Positions 25,983 through 35,070 are shown, numbered from the stretch's first letter. The stretch: 64,000 nt of DNA from an uncultured Bacteroidales bacterium (GCA_944323245.1 CALURT010000002.1:87269-151268); one strand, 5' to 3'. Notes: generated from the letters alone by a model not told the origin. Program-made: numbers and translations.

Positions 25983-27563
25983 TTACTCGTAAAGCAGCTC
26001 GAACTCATCCACGAGCAAGGTACTGCCTACGCCTCCCGTAAAATAATCACCGTATTTGCTTGCACAGATTGTGATTACGATATATTTCGGTTTCCTCGTC
26101 ATGTCCCTGTATTCGAGATCTATGGAAATTTCCCTGTATTCAGCAACGGTTTCTCCGGTCTCCATTTTGCCGTAGGCAATGATGTGCGGATCATTGTCGA
26201 AATCCACAAAGACACCTGCGCTCGTATTGATTTCAAACGGGGCATTCCAATCCGTAAGCAGAATCTGCACCTGGCAAGTATCTGTCTTGCCTATCAAATA
26301 CTTATGCTCTTCGTCGGACTTGTTGATCGCTGCCGGAGAATACTTGAAATACCCTTTCAGGCCAGACGGTCTCGAATCAAAGGCCACACCCCAGTCTATC
26401 AATGCTCCCAATCCTGCCAGCTTTTTGAATTTGCCCGTGTACATGTTGCCGGCAGCAAGCAGTCCGAATGCAGTTGAACTTTTCAGTGAAGCGGCCTGCT
26501 TTCCGTCACCGGAAACATATACGTCCGATGTAGGTGTGGTAGGGAAAACGCTCAGGATTTCCGTTCCCTTGTTCGCCGAGTCCCAGATGAAATTGTCGGC
26601 ACTTTCGTTCGGGAACCACGTTTTTCCTGTCTGATACCATTTGTCAAAACCCATGTTAGGGAGCTGTGCCGCAGATTCCGTCTCGAACACATATTCTTCG
26701 GAAACGACATCCCCGTCGACAAGTCTCAGAACATATTCCGATGCCGGAACCAAACCGGAGATTTCTGCGGAAACAGTCAATCCGTCCGTCACCACGTCCT
26801 TGCAATCTGTCCAACTTCCGGCCGACGAAAGTCTGTACTGGAAATACGGGCTGTCCTCTCCGTCCGCCATGGCTTCCACGTTTACCTTATGCGTCCATGC
26901 GTTGGCAAGGGTTATTGTCGGCTCTATCGTGACGAGAGAGACTTTCAGACCCCATTCTACCTGCTCTCCTCCGTATTCCAGCACGAAATATCTCGTACTG
27001 CTGCAATCCAATACCAACGGGAACGAATTTACAGGGACTATGCGCTCACCTTCCCTGTATCCGAGAAGCACGGCCCCGTCCGGTTCCAATTTCAAGTCAT
27101 TGATTTCTATCGCCGAAATATCCTCCTTGTCGGAAACCTGTACGCTGACCATTCTCTCTGCAAGGTCGAATTCGGCTTCCCCCAACTGCTTCGAGCAATG
27201 CAGATAACGGTCTACCGGCACTATCGCCGAAATTGTCCATTCATAGTCCTGATACGTCCTGAGCAGGATTTTTTTTGCCGAAGACAGATTAATTATGTCG
27301 CCGGCACGCAGATCCTCGCAGGTGGCAGCTTCGGTATATTCGAATTTCGTCACTTTCAGATTCGAGACATCCGCCGTCTCCGAAAGCACCACATCAACCC
27401 TCCTCGAATTTTCGTCAATGGAGACGGAAACCTGTCCTTCCACCTCGAATGCCGTTATGGAAGCTATGATTCTCGGATAAGCCATGTCGTTCTCCACAAG
27501 GCATGACACGGCCGACATCATTACAAGAACCGCTGACAATATATTGAATGCCGATTTCATCAT
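25983..27563 (-). CDS. PCMD-domain lipoprotein
   Basis: 526 residues. The signal peptide ends MMSAVSC, with Cys as the lipidation site. The N-terminal part (about 30-300) consists of beta-rich, Ig-like modules. The C-terminal ~230 residues match the putative carbohydrate metabolism domain PCMD (PF13201): LPNMGFDKWYQTGKTWFPN, FIWDSANKG, then GLKGYFKYSP and a final YFTGGVGSTLLVDEFELLYE. Known PCMD structures show a jelly-roll fold suggesting glycan binding. The start codon overlaps the stop of the barrel gene upstream (ATGA at 27560-27563), so the two proteins are likely made and used together at the outer membrane. Confidence 0.85.
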   Translation of the reverse strand: MMKSAFNILSAVLVMMSAVSCLVENDMAYPRIIASITAFEVEGQVSVSIDENSRRVDVVLSETADVSNLKVTKFEYTEAATCEDLRAGDIINLSSAKKILLRTYQDYEWTISAIVPVDRYLHCSKQLGEAEFDLAERMVSVQVSDKEDISAIEINDLKLEPDGAVLLGYREGERIVPVNSFPLVLDCSSTRYFVLEYGGEQVEWGLKVSLVTIEPTITLANAWTHKVNVEAMADGEDSPYFQYRLSSAGSWTDCKDVVTDGLTVSAEISGLVPASEYVLRLVDGDVVSEEYVFETESAAQLPNMGFDKWYQTGKTWFPNESADNFIWDSANKGTEILSVFPTTPTSDVYVSGDGKQAASLKSSTAFGLLAAGNMYTGKFKKLAGLGALIDWGVAFDSRPSGLKGYFKYSPAAINKSDEEHKYLIGKTDTCQVQILLTDWNAPFEINTSAGVFVDFDNDPHIIAYGKMETGETVAEYREISIDLEYRDMTRKPKYIVITICASKYGDYFTGGVGSTLLVDEFELLYE

Positions 27564-28399
27564 TTCCTGTCAGATTTGAATTTGATATTGCTTGTAGGAA
27601 TATAGAACGACAGTCCGAAGCCTATCGACAGCAGATTGACCTTGAAATTCGCCCCGCTGTTTTCCATTTCGCTTCTCTCCACCTGATTGGTAAGCTGCAC
27701 CACCTTCTGGTAGTTGAATCCGAGAAGGCCGACAGAAATCTCGAAAGCCACCTCATTGGTAATGAAGGCTGCGATTCCCGGGACAAGACCGAGTTCGAAA
27801 TTGTAGATGTCCTGATATGTCCCGACATTCTCGTTTTCCACAATCTTGTAGGTCTTGGCCTGCCCGTAGCCTCCCGTGGCCCTGACCTCAGTAAACATGG
27901 CGAACCGCCTGCTGTTTCCGAACGGAATATAGTTCCGGAGCATTATGGAACCTGTGTACGTATGCTTGAAATACCTGAACCCCTGAAGCGAAAAATTCAT
28001 ATCGTTCATGAGTGACAGGCTTGCGTTGTCAAGACCGAGAGACGCCCTGTTGTAATCAAACCTGGCGCCCACGGCAAGATTGTCAGCTAAAAAATAGGAT
28101 GCGAACGGAGAAATCCCGAAAGACATCATATTGCCGTGAACATCCTGTATCAATGAAAACAGGGCGGAATATCCGGCATCACCCAAGCCGTTGCCGAGAC
28201 TGTATGTATTGTAGGAAACCGACACGCCGGCCCCTACCGTTCCCTTAGGTATGAAGCAGGAAGATTTCCGGCTGATACCTCTGTCGAAAGGTTCTCTGTC
28301 CGTTTCTTTCCCGACATTCTTCTTCCCGTTGGCGAACGCCGACGACGCCATGACCGCTGCCGCCGACATCATAAGGAATAATGCTATAACTCTTTTCAT
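27560..28399 (-). CDS. Outer membrane beta-barrel protein partnered with PCMD lipoprotein
   Basis: 279 residues. A signal peptide (MKRVIALFLMMSAAAVMAS, cleavage after AFA) is followed by amphipathic strands ending in aromatics: GVSVSYNTYSLG, MSFGISPFASYFLADNLAVG, FALFTEVRATGGYG-type and VAFEISVGLLGFNYQ. The protein closes with IGFGLSFYIPTSNIKF. It has the appearance of a small (8-12 strand) barrel. It overlaps the PCMD gene by 4 bases. A -7 box TATATTTG at 28423-28416 lies 17-24 bases before the ATG, divergent from parE. Function unknown; possibly a channel or anchor for the PCMD partner. Confidence 0.8.
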   Translation of the reverse strand: MKRVIALFLMMSAAAVMASSAFANGKKNVGKETDREPFDRGISRKSSCFIPKGTVGAGVSVSYNTYSLGNGLGDAGYSALFSLIQDVHGNMMSFGISPFASYFLADNLAVGARFDYNRASLGLDNASLSLMNDMNFSLQGFRYFKHTYTGSIMLRNYIPFGNSRRFAMFTEVRATGGYGQAKTYKIVENENVGTYQDIYNFELGLVPGIAAFITNEVAFEISVGLLGFNYQKVVQLTNQVERSEMENSGANFKVNLLSIGFGLSFYIPTSNIKFKSDRK

Positions 28400-28415
28400 A
28401 TAAAATAAATCTGCG

Positions 28416-28452
28416 CAAATATAGTGATTAGGGCGGATTTTTCTTATTTTTG
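28416..28452. promoter_or_regulatory. Divergent -7 boxes between barrel gene and parE
   Basis: TATATTTG on the minus strand (28423-28416) serves the barrel/PCMD pair and TATTTTTG on the plus strand (28445-28452) serves parE. Neither has a clear TTTG at the -33 position. Confidence 0.45.
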
Positions 28453-28482
28453 CAGAATATTTTGTATATAAAAGGGATTTTT

Positions 28483-30399
28483 ATGAAAGAGAACCCGGAG
28501 ATGATTTCCGAATACACCGATGACAACATCAAGACCTTGGAGTGGAACAAGCACATCAGGCAAAGGGCCGGGATGTATATCGGAAACCTTGGAGGAGGGA
28601 CCAATCCCGGAGACGGAATCTACATTCTTCTCAAGGAAATCATAGACAATTCCATAGATGAATTCTCCTCCGGATTCGGCAAGCAGATAAACGTGACAAT
28701 CGACGGCAGGAAAGTGACCGTCAGGGACTTCGGACGAGGGATTCCGTTGGATTCCGTGGTCAAGGCCACAAGCAACCTGAACACGGGGGCGAAATTCGAC
28801 AGCAAGGCATTCAAGAAATCCGTGGGCCTCAACGGTGTGGGTACGAAAGCCGTCAACGCCCTTTCCGAGCATTTCTACATCGAATCATTCCGTGACGGGG
28901 AATCCTCTTTCGCCGAATATTCCCGCGGAGAACTCATAAATTCCGGGAAGAAAACCGGAGTAAAGGAAAAGAACGGCACTTTCGTCGAATACACGGCCGA
29001 CCCCGAACTCTTCGGCGACTTCGCCTACAAAACGGAGTTCGTAGAGAACACCCTCAAGAATTATTCATACCTGAAAAGAGGGCTCACGCTTACCCTCAAC
29101 GGCACATCGTACTCCTCCAAAAACGGACTGCTCGACCTTATCAACGAAAACATGTCGGAAGAACCCCTTTATCCTCCCATCCATCTGCAAGGCGAGGACA
29201 TAGAGGTCGTAATCACGCACAACAACAGCTACGGGGAAAACATAGCGTCGTTCGTAAACGGACAGAACACCCGAGACGGAGGTACTCACCTTGCCGCTTT
29301 CAGGGAGGCTGTAGCCAAGACTCTCAAGGAATTCTACAAGAAGGACTATGCTCCCGAGGACATCAGACAGGGCATAGTCGGAGCCATCAGCATAGGGATT
29401 CAGGAACCGAAATTCGAATCGCAGACCAAAATCAAATTGGGTTCCATCTACATGTGGGAGGAACCGGTAAAGGACGAAAACGGCAACGTCACCATTGACC
29501 GCGGGCCGACCATCAGGAGTTTCGTCAACGACTTCATAAAGACCAATCTTGACAACTACCTTCACATCCACAAGGACGTCGCTGCCGCCATTCAGGAAAA
29601 AATCATCAATTCCGAACAGGAGCGCAAGGAGATTTCCGGAATCCAGAAGAAATCCAAGGAGCGGAGCAAGAAAGCCAGCGTCTACAACAGGAAACTGCGC
29701 GACTGCAGCATACATTACAATGACAAGCTCGCAGCGAACAAACAGGGACTTGCAGAGAAATCGAGTATATTCATTACCGAGGGAGATTCGGCAAGCGGAA
29801 CCATCACGCAGGCCCGCAACGCCACGACCCAGGCGGTATTCAGCCTCAGGGGAAAGCCGCTCAACTGCTACAAGGTCAGCAGGAAAAAGGTGGCTGAAAA
29901 CGAGGAATTCACTCTCCTTGTCAACGCTCTCGGAATAGAGGACGACATGGCAGACCTCCGCTACAACAACATCATCGTGGCTACGGATGCCGATGACGAC
30001 GGAATGCACATCAGGATGCTCGTGCTTACGTTTTTCCTCAAGTATTATCCTGATTTGGTGAGACGCGGACACGTGTACATCCTGCAGACCCCGCTTTTCA
30101 GGGTCAGGAACAAGAAAGACATCAGATACTGCTACAGCATAGAAGAGCGCGACAAGGCTGTAAAGGCGTTGAAAAACAATGTACAGATCACCCGATTCAA
30201 GGGATTGGGAGAGATTTCCGACAAGGAATTCAGGGAATTCATCGGGGACAATATCCGTTTGGACACGGTCAGTCTCGGCGATGAGGAATCGATAGCGGAG
30301 CTTCTAGAATTCTACATGGGAGACAATACCATAGACAGACAGAATTTCATCAGACAACACCTCAAGTCCGAAGAGGAACTCGAGGATATCAATCTATAA
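28483..30399 (+). CDS. parE: DNA topoisomerase IV subunit B
   Basis: 638 residues from the ATG at 28483; the frame is open upstream to 28450, but that stretch lies over the -7 box. The ATPase domain shows LLKEIIDNSIDEF (Mg/ATP-binding Asn), RDFGRGIP and the ATP lid GLNGVGTKAVNALS; the transducer contains the conserved QTKIKLG loop with its catalytic-type Lys; the TOPRIM domain shows EGDSASGTITQARN and ATDADDDGMHI; and it ends in the usual FKGLGEISDKEF and NIRLDTV segments. GyrB in this group also has this plan; the shorter length and RGKPLNCYKV-type sequence favour ParE. The enzyme decatenates chromosomes with ParC. parC is not next to it; instead two lipid-activation genes follow within 5 and 10 bases. 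Confidence 0.85.
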   Translation: MKENPEMISEYTDDNIKTLEWNKHIRQRAGMYIGNLGGGTNPGDGIYILLKEIIDNSIDEFSSGFGKQINVTIDGRKVTVRDFGRGIPLDSVVKATSNLNTGAKFDSKAFKKSVGLNGVGTKAVNALSEHFYIESFRDGESSFAEYSRGELINSGKKTGVKEKNGTFVEYTADPELFGDFAYKTEFVENTLKNYSYLKRGLTLTLNGTSYSSKNGLLDLINENMSEEPLYPPIHLQGEDIEVVITHNNSYGENIASFVNGQNTRDGGTHLAAFREAVAKTLKEFYKKDYAPEDIRQGIVGAISIGIQEPKFESQTKIKLGSIYMWEEPVKDENGNVTIDRGPTIRSFVNDFIKTNLDNYLHIHKDVAAAIQEKIINSEQERKEISGIQKKSKERSKKASVYNRKLRDCSIHYNDKLAANKQGLAEKSSIFITEGDSASGTITQARNATTQAVFSLRGKPLNCYKVSRKKVAENEEFTLLVNALGIEDDMADLRYNNIIVATDADDDGMHIRMLVLTFFLKYYPDLVRRGHVYILQTPLFRVRNKKDIRYCYSIEERDKAVKALKNNVQITRFKGLGEISDKEFREFIGDNIRLDTVSLGDEESIAELLEFYMGDNTIDRQNFIRQHLKSEEELEDINL

Positions 30400-30404
30400 G
30401 TTTT

Positions 30405-30956
30405 ATGTGGAGAAAATTTTGCGGATTTTTACTCAGACTCTTAGGCTGGACGGCAGATTCCGACCCGGTGCCTGAAGACAAATGCATAATACTCGGAGTC
30501 CCGCATACGTCAATCTGGGATTTCGCCATATCCTATCTTTACTACACATCGGTGGGCGGCAAGGCCTACGTCATGATCAAGAAGGAATTTTTCGTCGGCC
30601 CGCTCGGGTGGTTCCTGCGCAAGCTCGGAGGACTCCCCGTTGACCGTAAAAACGCCACCCAATTGGTACTCAGCGTCATCCATGAAATGAACAAGACTGA
30701 CAAACTTCACCTCGCCATCGCTCCGGAAGGCACCCGTAAGGCTGTCAAAAGATGGAAAACAGGATTCCATACAATAGCCAAGGAGACCGGAGTTCCAGTT
30801 TATTTGGGCTATTTCGACTGGGGAAGGAAACACGTCGGCAGAGGAGAAAAGGTCGAACTTACGGATGACGCAAAAGCTGACATGAAACGTATCCAGGAGA
30901 TATACGAAGGCATGCATCTTGTGGGGAAACACCCGAAAGGCTACGTCACCCGTTAA
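30405..30956 (+). CDS. 1-acylglycerol-phosphate acyltransferase-like protein (PlsC superfamily)
   Basis: 183 residues, shorter than classical PlsC. The acyltransferase motif I is present as H-T-S-I-W-D (VPHTSIWDFAISY, about 33-38) and motif III as APEGTRKAVKRWKTGF (about 104-119), with VPVYLGYFDWGRK as the last conserved block. It should transfer an acyl chain to a glycerol- or lysophospholipid acceptor at the inner membrane. It starts 5 bases after parE and ends 10 bases before the AMP-binding gene; the pairing with an acyl-activating enzyme fits a step of lipid synthesis or remodelling. Confidence 0.85.
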   Translation: MWRKFCGFLLRLLGWTADSDPVPEDKCIILGVPHTSIWDFAISYLYYTSVGGKAYVMIKKEFFVGPLGWFLRKLGGLPVDRKNATQLVLSVIHEMNKTDKLHLAIAPEGTRKAVKRWKTGFHTIAKETGVPVYLGYFDWGRKHVGRGEKVELTDDAKADMKRIQEIYEGMHLVGKHPKGYVTR

Positions 30957-30966
30957 TATCCATACG

Positions 30967-32667
30967 ATGAATTTCATATACAAGAAAATACTTAAACTGC
31001 GGGAAAGATACATCGATACGCTCGCAAAACTCTACGAATATTCCACGGCAATATATGCCGACAACAAACTGTCGGTAATGCTCGATTCAGACATGGGCTA
31101 TACCTACAGCAGTTTCAAGCACAAGTGCGACGAGATTTCGGCAAGGCTTTCGCGCTACGGCATAAGTTCGGGCGACAGGGTCGCCATATTGTCACAGAAC
31201 ATGCCCAACTGGACAGTAGCCATGTTTTCCCTGGTCCCTTTCGGCAGGATTTCCGTTCCAATTCTTCCCGATTCGTCCGAAACGGAGATAACGAACATTC
31301 TCAACCACTCGGAAAGCAAGGCCATATTCGTATCGAAGAAACTGCTGCCGAAAGTCAGCAAGGAGTGTATCGACAAACTCACTCTCGTCATCGACATCGA
31401 GGACTTCACGCTCATAAAAAGGGACGAAGCTGCATTCATGTGCAACGGCAGGGTTTCCTCACCTCTTCCCGACGACCTCGCCACAATAATCTACACTTCT
31501 GGGACTACGGGCAATGCAAAAGGAGTAATGCTGAGCCACAGAAATCTCTGCCACAATATCATAGCCTCGTTCCATGCACACAAATGCACGGAAAAGGACT
31601 CATGGCTGTCAATCCTTCCGATGGCACATACATACGAGCTCAGCATCGGGGTTCTTTACCCGCTGTTCGTAGGAGCCTGCGTATATTATATCCAGAAGCC
31701 GCCGACTCCTTCGGTACTGCTGTCGGCCCTGAAAACGGTGCGGCCGACCGTCATGCTGTCCGTGCCTCTCATCATCGAGAAAATATACAAGAACAGCGTC
31801 GTGCCGACAATCCGCAGGAGCCGTGTCCTCAGATGGATGAGGAAACACATGCCGTCCATGCTTTACAGGATCATCGGAATGAAACTGAAAACCACATTCG
31901 GCGGCAGACTCAAATTTTTCGGCATCGGAGGTTCCAAACTCGATCCTACCGTAGAAGAATTCCTTAAAAAGGCCAAATTCCCGTATGCCATCGGATATGG
32001 GCTTACCGAGACCGCCCCTCTCATCTGCAACGCAAATACCAAACAGACAAAGGTCGGCTCCACCGGAGTGGCCGCATACGGTGTTTCGGTCAAACTGTAC
32101 AATGTCAATCCGGAAACCGGCGAAGGGGAAATCATAGCCAAGGGCGACAACGTGATGCTCGGCTACTACAAGGACCCGGGACGTACACGCTCGGTATTCA
32201 CCGATGACGGTTGGTTCAGGACAAATGACCTTGCCGTTGTCGACGAGAAAGGTCGTTATTATATAAAAGGGCGTCTGAACAACATGATTGTCGGTCCGTC
32301 AGGAGAAAACATCTATCCTGAGGAAATAGAAAGGGTCATCAACGGCATCAATGAGGTCAACGAATCCATCGTAATGGAGAGAAACGGACGGCTCGTGGCC
32401 TTGGTGCAGCTCAATGACAACATCATCGACTGGAACCAGGAGGGCGAAGACCAGTTCTTCGAGAAACTCGAAGCCCGCAAGAAGGCCATCATGAACTACG
32501 TCAACAAGCACGTGAGCAAATTCTCGAAAATCAACGACGTGGAAGTGGTGAAGGAGCCGTTCGAAAAGACAGCCACCCAGAAAATCCGCCGTTTCAAATA
32601 CAACAAAAAGGGGGAAACCGCCCCTGCCTCCAAGGACGAAAACACGACGGAGCAGACTCAAAAATAG
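30967..32667 (+). CDS. Long-chain fatty acid CoA ligase-like AMP-binding enzyme
   Basis: 566 residues from the ATG at 30967 (MNFIYKKILKLRERY); the frame is open to 30919 inside the preceding gene, without conserved sequence. It belongs to the ANL superfamily: the P-loop is IIYTSGTTGNAKGVMLSH, followed by YGLTETAPLI, the adenylate-binding YYKDPGRTRSVFTDDGWFRTNDLA and a C-terminal catalytic-Lys-type segment KTATQKIRRFKYNKK. The end is an Ala/Glu/Lys/Thr-rich tail. It should activate a fatty acid with ATP and CoA (or acyl carrier protein). Co-transcribed with a PlsC-type acyltransferase and parE. Confidence 0.9.
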   Translation: MNFIYKKILKLRERYIDTLAKLYEYSTAIYADNKLSVMLDSDMGYTYSSFKHKCDEISARLSRYGISSGDRVAILSQNMPNWTVAMFSLVPFGRISVPILPDSSETEITNILNHSESKAIFVSKKLLPKVSKECIDKLTLVIDIEDFTLIKRDEAAFMCNGRVSSPLPDDLATIIYTSGTTGNAKGVMLSHRNLCHNIIASFHAHKCTEKDSWLSILPMAHTYELSIGVLYPLFVGACVYYIQKPPTPSVLLSALKTVRPTVMLSVPLIIEKIYKNSVVPTIRRSRVLRWMRKHMPSMLYRIIGMKLKTTFGGRLKFFGIGGSKLDPTVEEFLKKAKFPYAIGYGLTETAPLICNANTKQTKVGSTGVAAYGVSVKLYNVNPETGEGEIIAKGDNVMLGYYKDPGRTRSVFTDDGWFRTNDLAVVDEKGRYYIKGRLNNMIVGPSGENIYPEEIERVINGINEVNESIVMERNGRLVALVQLNDNIIDWNQEGEDQFFEKLEARKKAIMNYVNKHVSKFSKINDVEVVKEPFEKTATQKIRRFKYNKKGETAPASKDENTTEQTQK

Positions 32668-32680
32668 CAGCTTAAGCTGT

Positions 32681-32739
32681 TTTTTGCACTTCGCAAGTGC
32701 AAAAATTCAATCATTTTGCACTTGCGAAGTGCAAAATGA
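32681..32739. promoter_or_regulatory. Twin palindromes, inverted copies of each other, before the AAA ATPase gene
   Basis: The first hairpin (32681-32705) has 11-bp arms TTTTTGCACTT/AAGTGCAAAAA around CGC. The second (32711-32739) has 13-bp arms TCATTTTGCACTT/AAGTGCAAAATGA around GCG. The 23-base core of one is the exact reverse complement of the other, so the pair can also fold as one long 23-bp hairpin. A -7-like TATTTTTG (32741-32748) follows at once and the ATPase ATG is at 32764, so the second palindrome lies across the place of the -33 box. It is either a double operator, a terminator for the upstream operon, or the end of a mobile unit. Confidence 0.7.
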
Positions 32740-32763
32740 TTATTTTTGTAAAAAAATTACACA

Positions 32764-33933
32764 ATGGACCGGCTCATACAAATCAGCAAAAAACTTATAA
32801 ATGAAACCGATACAAGATTCCTGCGCTATTTATATGAAGATATAGGATGGAATAACAGAATCATAGGTATAAGGGGCGCCAGAGGTGTCGGGAAAACCAC
32901 ATTGATGCTACAGCACATAAAATTGGCTGTTCCACCGGATGACGTACTGTACGTAAATGCAGATGATATATATTTCAGCAATCACCGGCTTATCGATACC
33001 GCAGAACTCCTGTCCAACAGAGGAATCCACAATTTTTACATTGACGAAATCCACAAATACAAGGACTGGTCCACCGAAATCAAACTAATCTATGATTATT
33101 ACAAGGACCTGAAAGTGGTCTTTTCAGGGTCGTCAATACTGAATCTGAACAAAGGCGCCTCCGACCTGAGCAGAAGGGCCGTAATGTATCAGATGTACGG
33201 CCTGTCTTTCCGGGAATATCTTGCATTGTTCCGTGGAATCATAGTCCCGATGTATTCTTTGCCGGAAATATTATCAGGCGTTCCTGAAAACATACGTATT
33301 CCGAATCCATTATTGTTTTTTGACGACTACCTGAAGCGAGGATATTATCCATTCGCTACGGATGACGGATTTGAAAACAAAATGAAGCAGATAATCAATC
33401 TTACTTTGGAAAACGACATTCCCGTGTATGCGAACCTGTCTGCCTCGATGGGTAGAAAACTGAAAGCCCTTCTTGTCATCATTGCGCAGAGTGTCCCGTT
33501 CAAACCGAACATGAGTAAAATAGCGGAAATAATCGGCGTGGGAAGGAATCAATTGCCGGAATATTTCAATTATCTGAAAGATGCCGGAATGATAGAAATG
33601 CTAAAAGATGATACACAGGGCATAAGAAGTCTCAGCAAAATAGAAAAAGTATATCTTGACAACACCAATCTGATTTATTCCCTTGCCGAAAATACAGTAA
33701 ATACCGGAAATTTACGGGAAACTTTTTTCCTCAATCAGACAAAAGTCAGGAACTACGTGACCTCATCCAAGAAATCCGATTTTACAATTGACGGATATAC
33801 ATTTGAAATCGGAGGCAAGTCAAAAGGGAAAAAACAGATAGAAAACATTGAAAACGGATACGTTGTAAAGGACGGCATTGAATACTCCGCCGGTAACGTC
33901 ATCCCGCTATGGTGGTTCGGGCTGAATTATTAA
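32764..33933 (+). CDS. AAA-family ATPase with DUF4143 domain
   Basis: 389 residues. The N-terminal AAA_14 domain shows Walker A GARGVGKTTLML (about 38-49) and Walker B FYIDEIHKYKDW, followed by VVFSGSSILNL (sensor I). The C-terminal half is DUF4143: a helical part with a winged-helix-like GVGRNQLPEYFNYLKDAGM and a last part resembling a restriction-nuclease-like fold (SDFTIDGYTFEIGGKSKGKKQ). Such ATPases are numerous and patchy in Bacteroidales genomes and their function is unknown; transfer or defence roles have been guessed. The base composition is more A+T-rich than that of neighbouring genes. It stands alone between the twin palindromes and a terminator, which fits a self-contained transferred cassette. 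Confidence 0.88.
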   Translation: MDRLIQISKKLINETDTRFLRYLYEDIGWNNRIIGIRGARGVGKTTLMLQHIKLAVPPDDVLYVNADDIYFSNHRLIDTAELLSNRGIHNFYIDEIHKYKDWSTEIKLIYDYYKDLKVVFSGSSILNLNKGASDLSRRAVMYQMYGLSFREYLALFRGIIVPMYSLPEILSGVPENIRIPNPLLFFDDYLKRGYYPFATDDGFENKMKQIINLTLENDIPVYANLSASMGRKLKALLVIIAQSVPFKPNMSKIAEIIGVGRNQLPEYFNYLKDAGMIEMLKDDTQGIRSLSKIEKVYLDNTNLIYSLAENTVNTGNLRETFFLNQTKVRNYVTSSKKSDFTIDGYTFEIGGKSKGKKQIENIENGYVVKDGIEYSAGNVIPLWWFGLNY

Positions 33934-33966
33934 AAAAGGAGGATGAAAGATCACCCTCCTTTTTTT
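33932..33966. terminator. Bidirectional terminator between the AAA ATPase and rplI
   Basis: AAAAAAGGAGG and CCTCCTTTTTT pair (with an inner TGA/TCA) around a short loop. The A-run on one side and T-run on the other allow it to stop transcription from both the ATPase gene and the converging rpsF-rpsR-rplI operon. Confidence 0.88.
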
Positions 33967-33986
33967 GATATTTATGTAAGCCGGAA

Positions 33987-34433
33987 TTATTCCGCTACAA
34001 CTTCGAACTTGAAAGTACCTCTGATATCCTTGTAGCACTTCACTGAAGCCTCGTAGACTCCCGTTTCCTTTACGGACTCGGACTCGATAGCCACGTCCCT
34101 CTTGTCAACCTCTACACCGGCTGCTGCAAGTGCATCGGCAATCTGGGCGGTAGTGACCGAACCGTAAATCTTGCCGCTTTCGCTGACTTTTACGGTAACC
34201 TTTACGGTCATTCCTGCAAGTTTGGCTGCAAGAGCCTCGGCATCCTCACGGAGTTTGGCCTCCTTGTGGGCACGCTGGCGGAGATTCTCTGCGTGAACTT
34301 TCTTTGCAGACTCTGTAGCAAGGATAGCATATCCCTGAGGAATCAGATAATTGACAGCATAACCTGTCTTAACGACGACTATATCGTCTGCATGGCCCAA
34401 TTTGGCCACATCTTTCTTCAATATAATTTCCAT
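33987..34433 (-). CDS. rplI: 50S ribosomal protein L9
   Basis: 148 residues, the usual length. The N-terminal domain has MEIILKKDVAKLGHADDIV and GYAVNYLIPQGYAI, which bind 23S rRNA; a long charged helix (AENLRQRAHKEAKLREDAEAL) links it to the C-terminal domain with ESGKIYGSVTTAQIADAL. A strong Shine-Dalgarno (AGGAGGA) lies before the ATG at 34433. Last gene of the rpsF-rpsR-rplI operon, 15 bases after rpsR. Confidence 0.98.
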   Translation of the reverse strand: MEIILKKDVAKLGHADDIVVVKTGYAVNYLIPQGYAILATESAKKVHAENLRQRAHKEAKLREDAEALAAKLAGMTVKVTVKVSESGKIYGSVTTAQIADALAAAGVEVDKRDVAIESESVKETGVYEASVKCYKDIRGTFKFEVVAE

Positions 34434-34448
34434 ATAGCTATCCTCCTG

Positions 34449-34715
34449 TTATTTCAAAAGATCCGTAACGTATGGAAGAAGTGCAAGATGTCTTGCTCTC
34501 TTCACTGCCTGAGCGACTTTCCTCTGGAATTTGAGTGAGGTACCTGTCAGACGGCGAGGAAGAATCTTACCCTGCTCGTTAAGGAATTTCTTGAGGAATT
34601 CAGCATCCTTGTAATCCACATATTTGATACCTGCTTTCTTGAAACGGCAGTATTTCTTTCTTTTAACCTCTACTGTAGGAGGGTTAAGATAACGGATTTC
34701 ATTGTTCTGTGCCAT
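34449..34715 (-). CDS. rpsR: 30S ribosomal protein S18
   Basis: 88 residues. The core [20 protein letters not shown], then the [20 protein letters not shown] segment and [11 protein letters not shown] end are diagnostic. S18 pairs with S6 on the platform of the 30S subunit. AAGGAGGAATG-type Shine-Dalgarno lies 7 bases before the ATG. It is 13 bases downstream of rpsF. No zinc-binding Cys pair is present apart from a single Cys (KYCRFKK), so it appears to be the zinc-independent type. Confidence 0.98.
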   Translation of the reverse strand: MAQNNEIRYLNPPTVEVKRKKYCRFKKAGIKYVDYKDAEFLKKFLNEQGKILPRRLTGTSLKFQRKVAQAVKRARHLALLPYVTDLLK

Positions 34716-34728
34716 AATTCATTCCTCC

Positions 34729-35070
34729 TTATTCAGCTTTTTGTTTGTTGGCTCTTCTCTTTTCTGCGTATGCGATGGCATGCTTGTCCATGGCGAAAGT
34801 AAGGAATCTGATGATTCTCTCATCCCTGCGGTACTGTGTCTCAAGCACATCGATAAACTGAGTGTCGGCCTTGAATTCAATCAGATAATAAAAACCTGAA
34901 GTTTTTTTCTGGATAGGATAAGCGAGCTGTCTGAGCCCCCAATCCTCTTCGTACACGATTTCTCCACCATTTTCCTTGATGAAGTTCACGTACTTGGCAA
35001 CCGCTTCCTTCATCTGGGCCTCAGACAAAACGGGAGTTGCAATGAAAACGGTCTCGTACTGTTTGATCAT
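34729..35070 (-). CDS. rpsF: 30S ribosomal protein S6
   Basis: 113 residues. Typical start [19 protein letters not shown], then [20 protein letters not shown] and the S18-contacting FYYLIEFKA strand; [18 protein letters not shown] follows and the protein ends in a Lys/Arg/Ala-rich tail. First gene of the operon. It has a consensus promoter at 35171-35140 and a hairpin leader (35137-35103) that resembles the S6:S18-binding RNA known to autoregulate this operon. Confidence 0.98.
   Translation of the reverse strand: MIKQYETVFIATPVLSEAQMKEAVAKYVNFIKENGGEIVYEEDWGLRQLAYPIQKKTSGFYYLIEFKADTQFIDVLETQYRRDERIIRFLTFAMDKHAIAYAEKRRANKQKAE

Noticed and set aside
29065..30072. 335-codon minus-strand frame opposite parE
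   Set aside because: Antisense shadow; parE motifs are complete on the plus strand.
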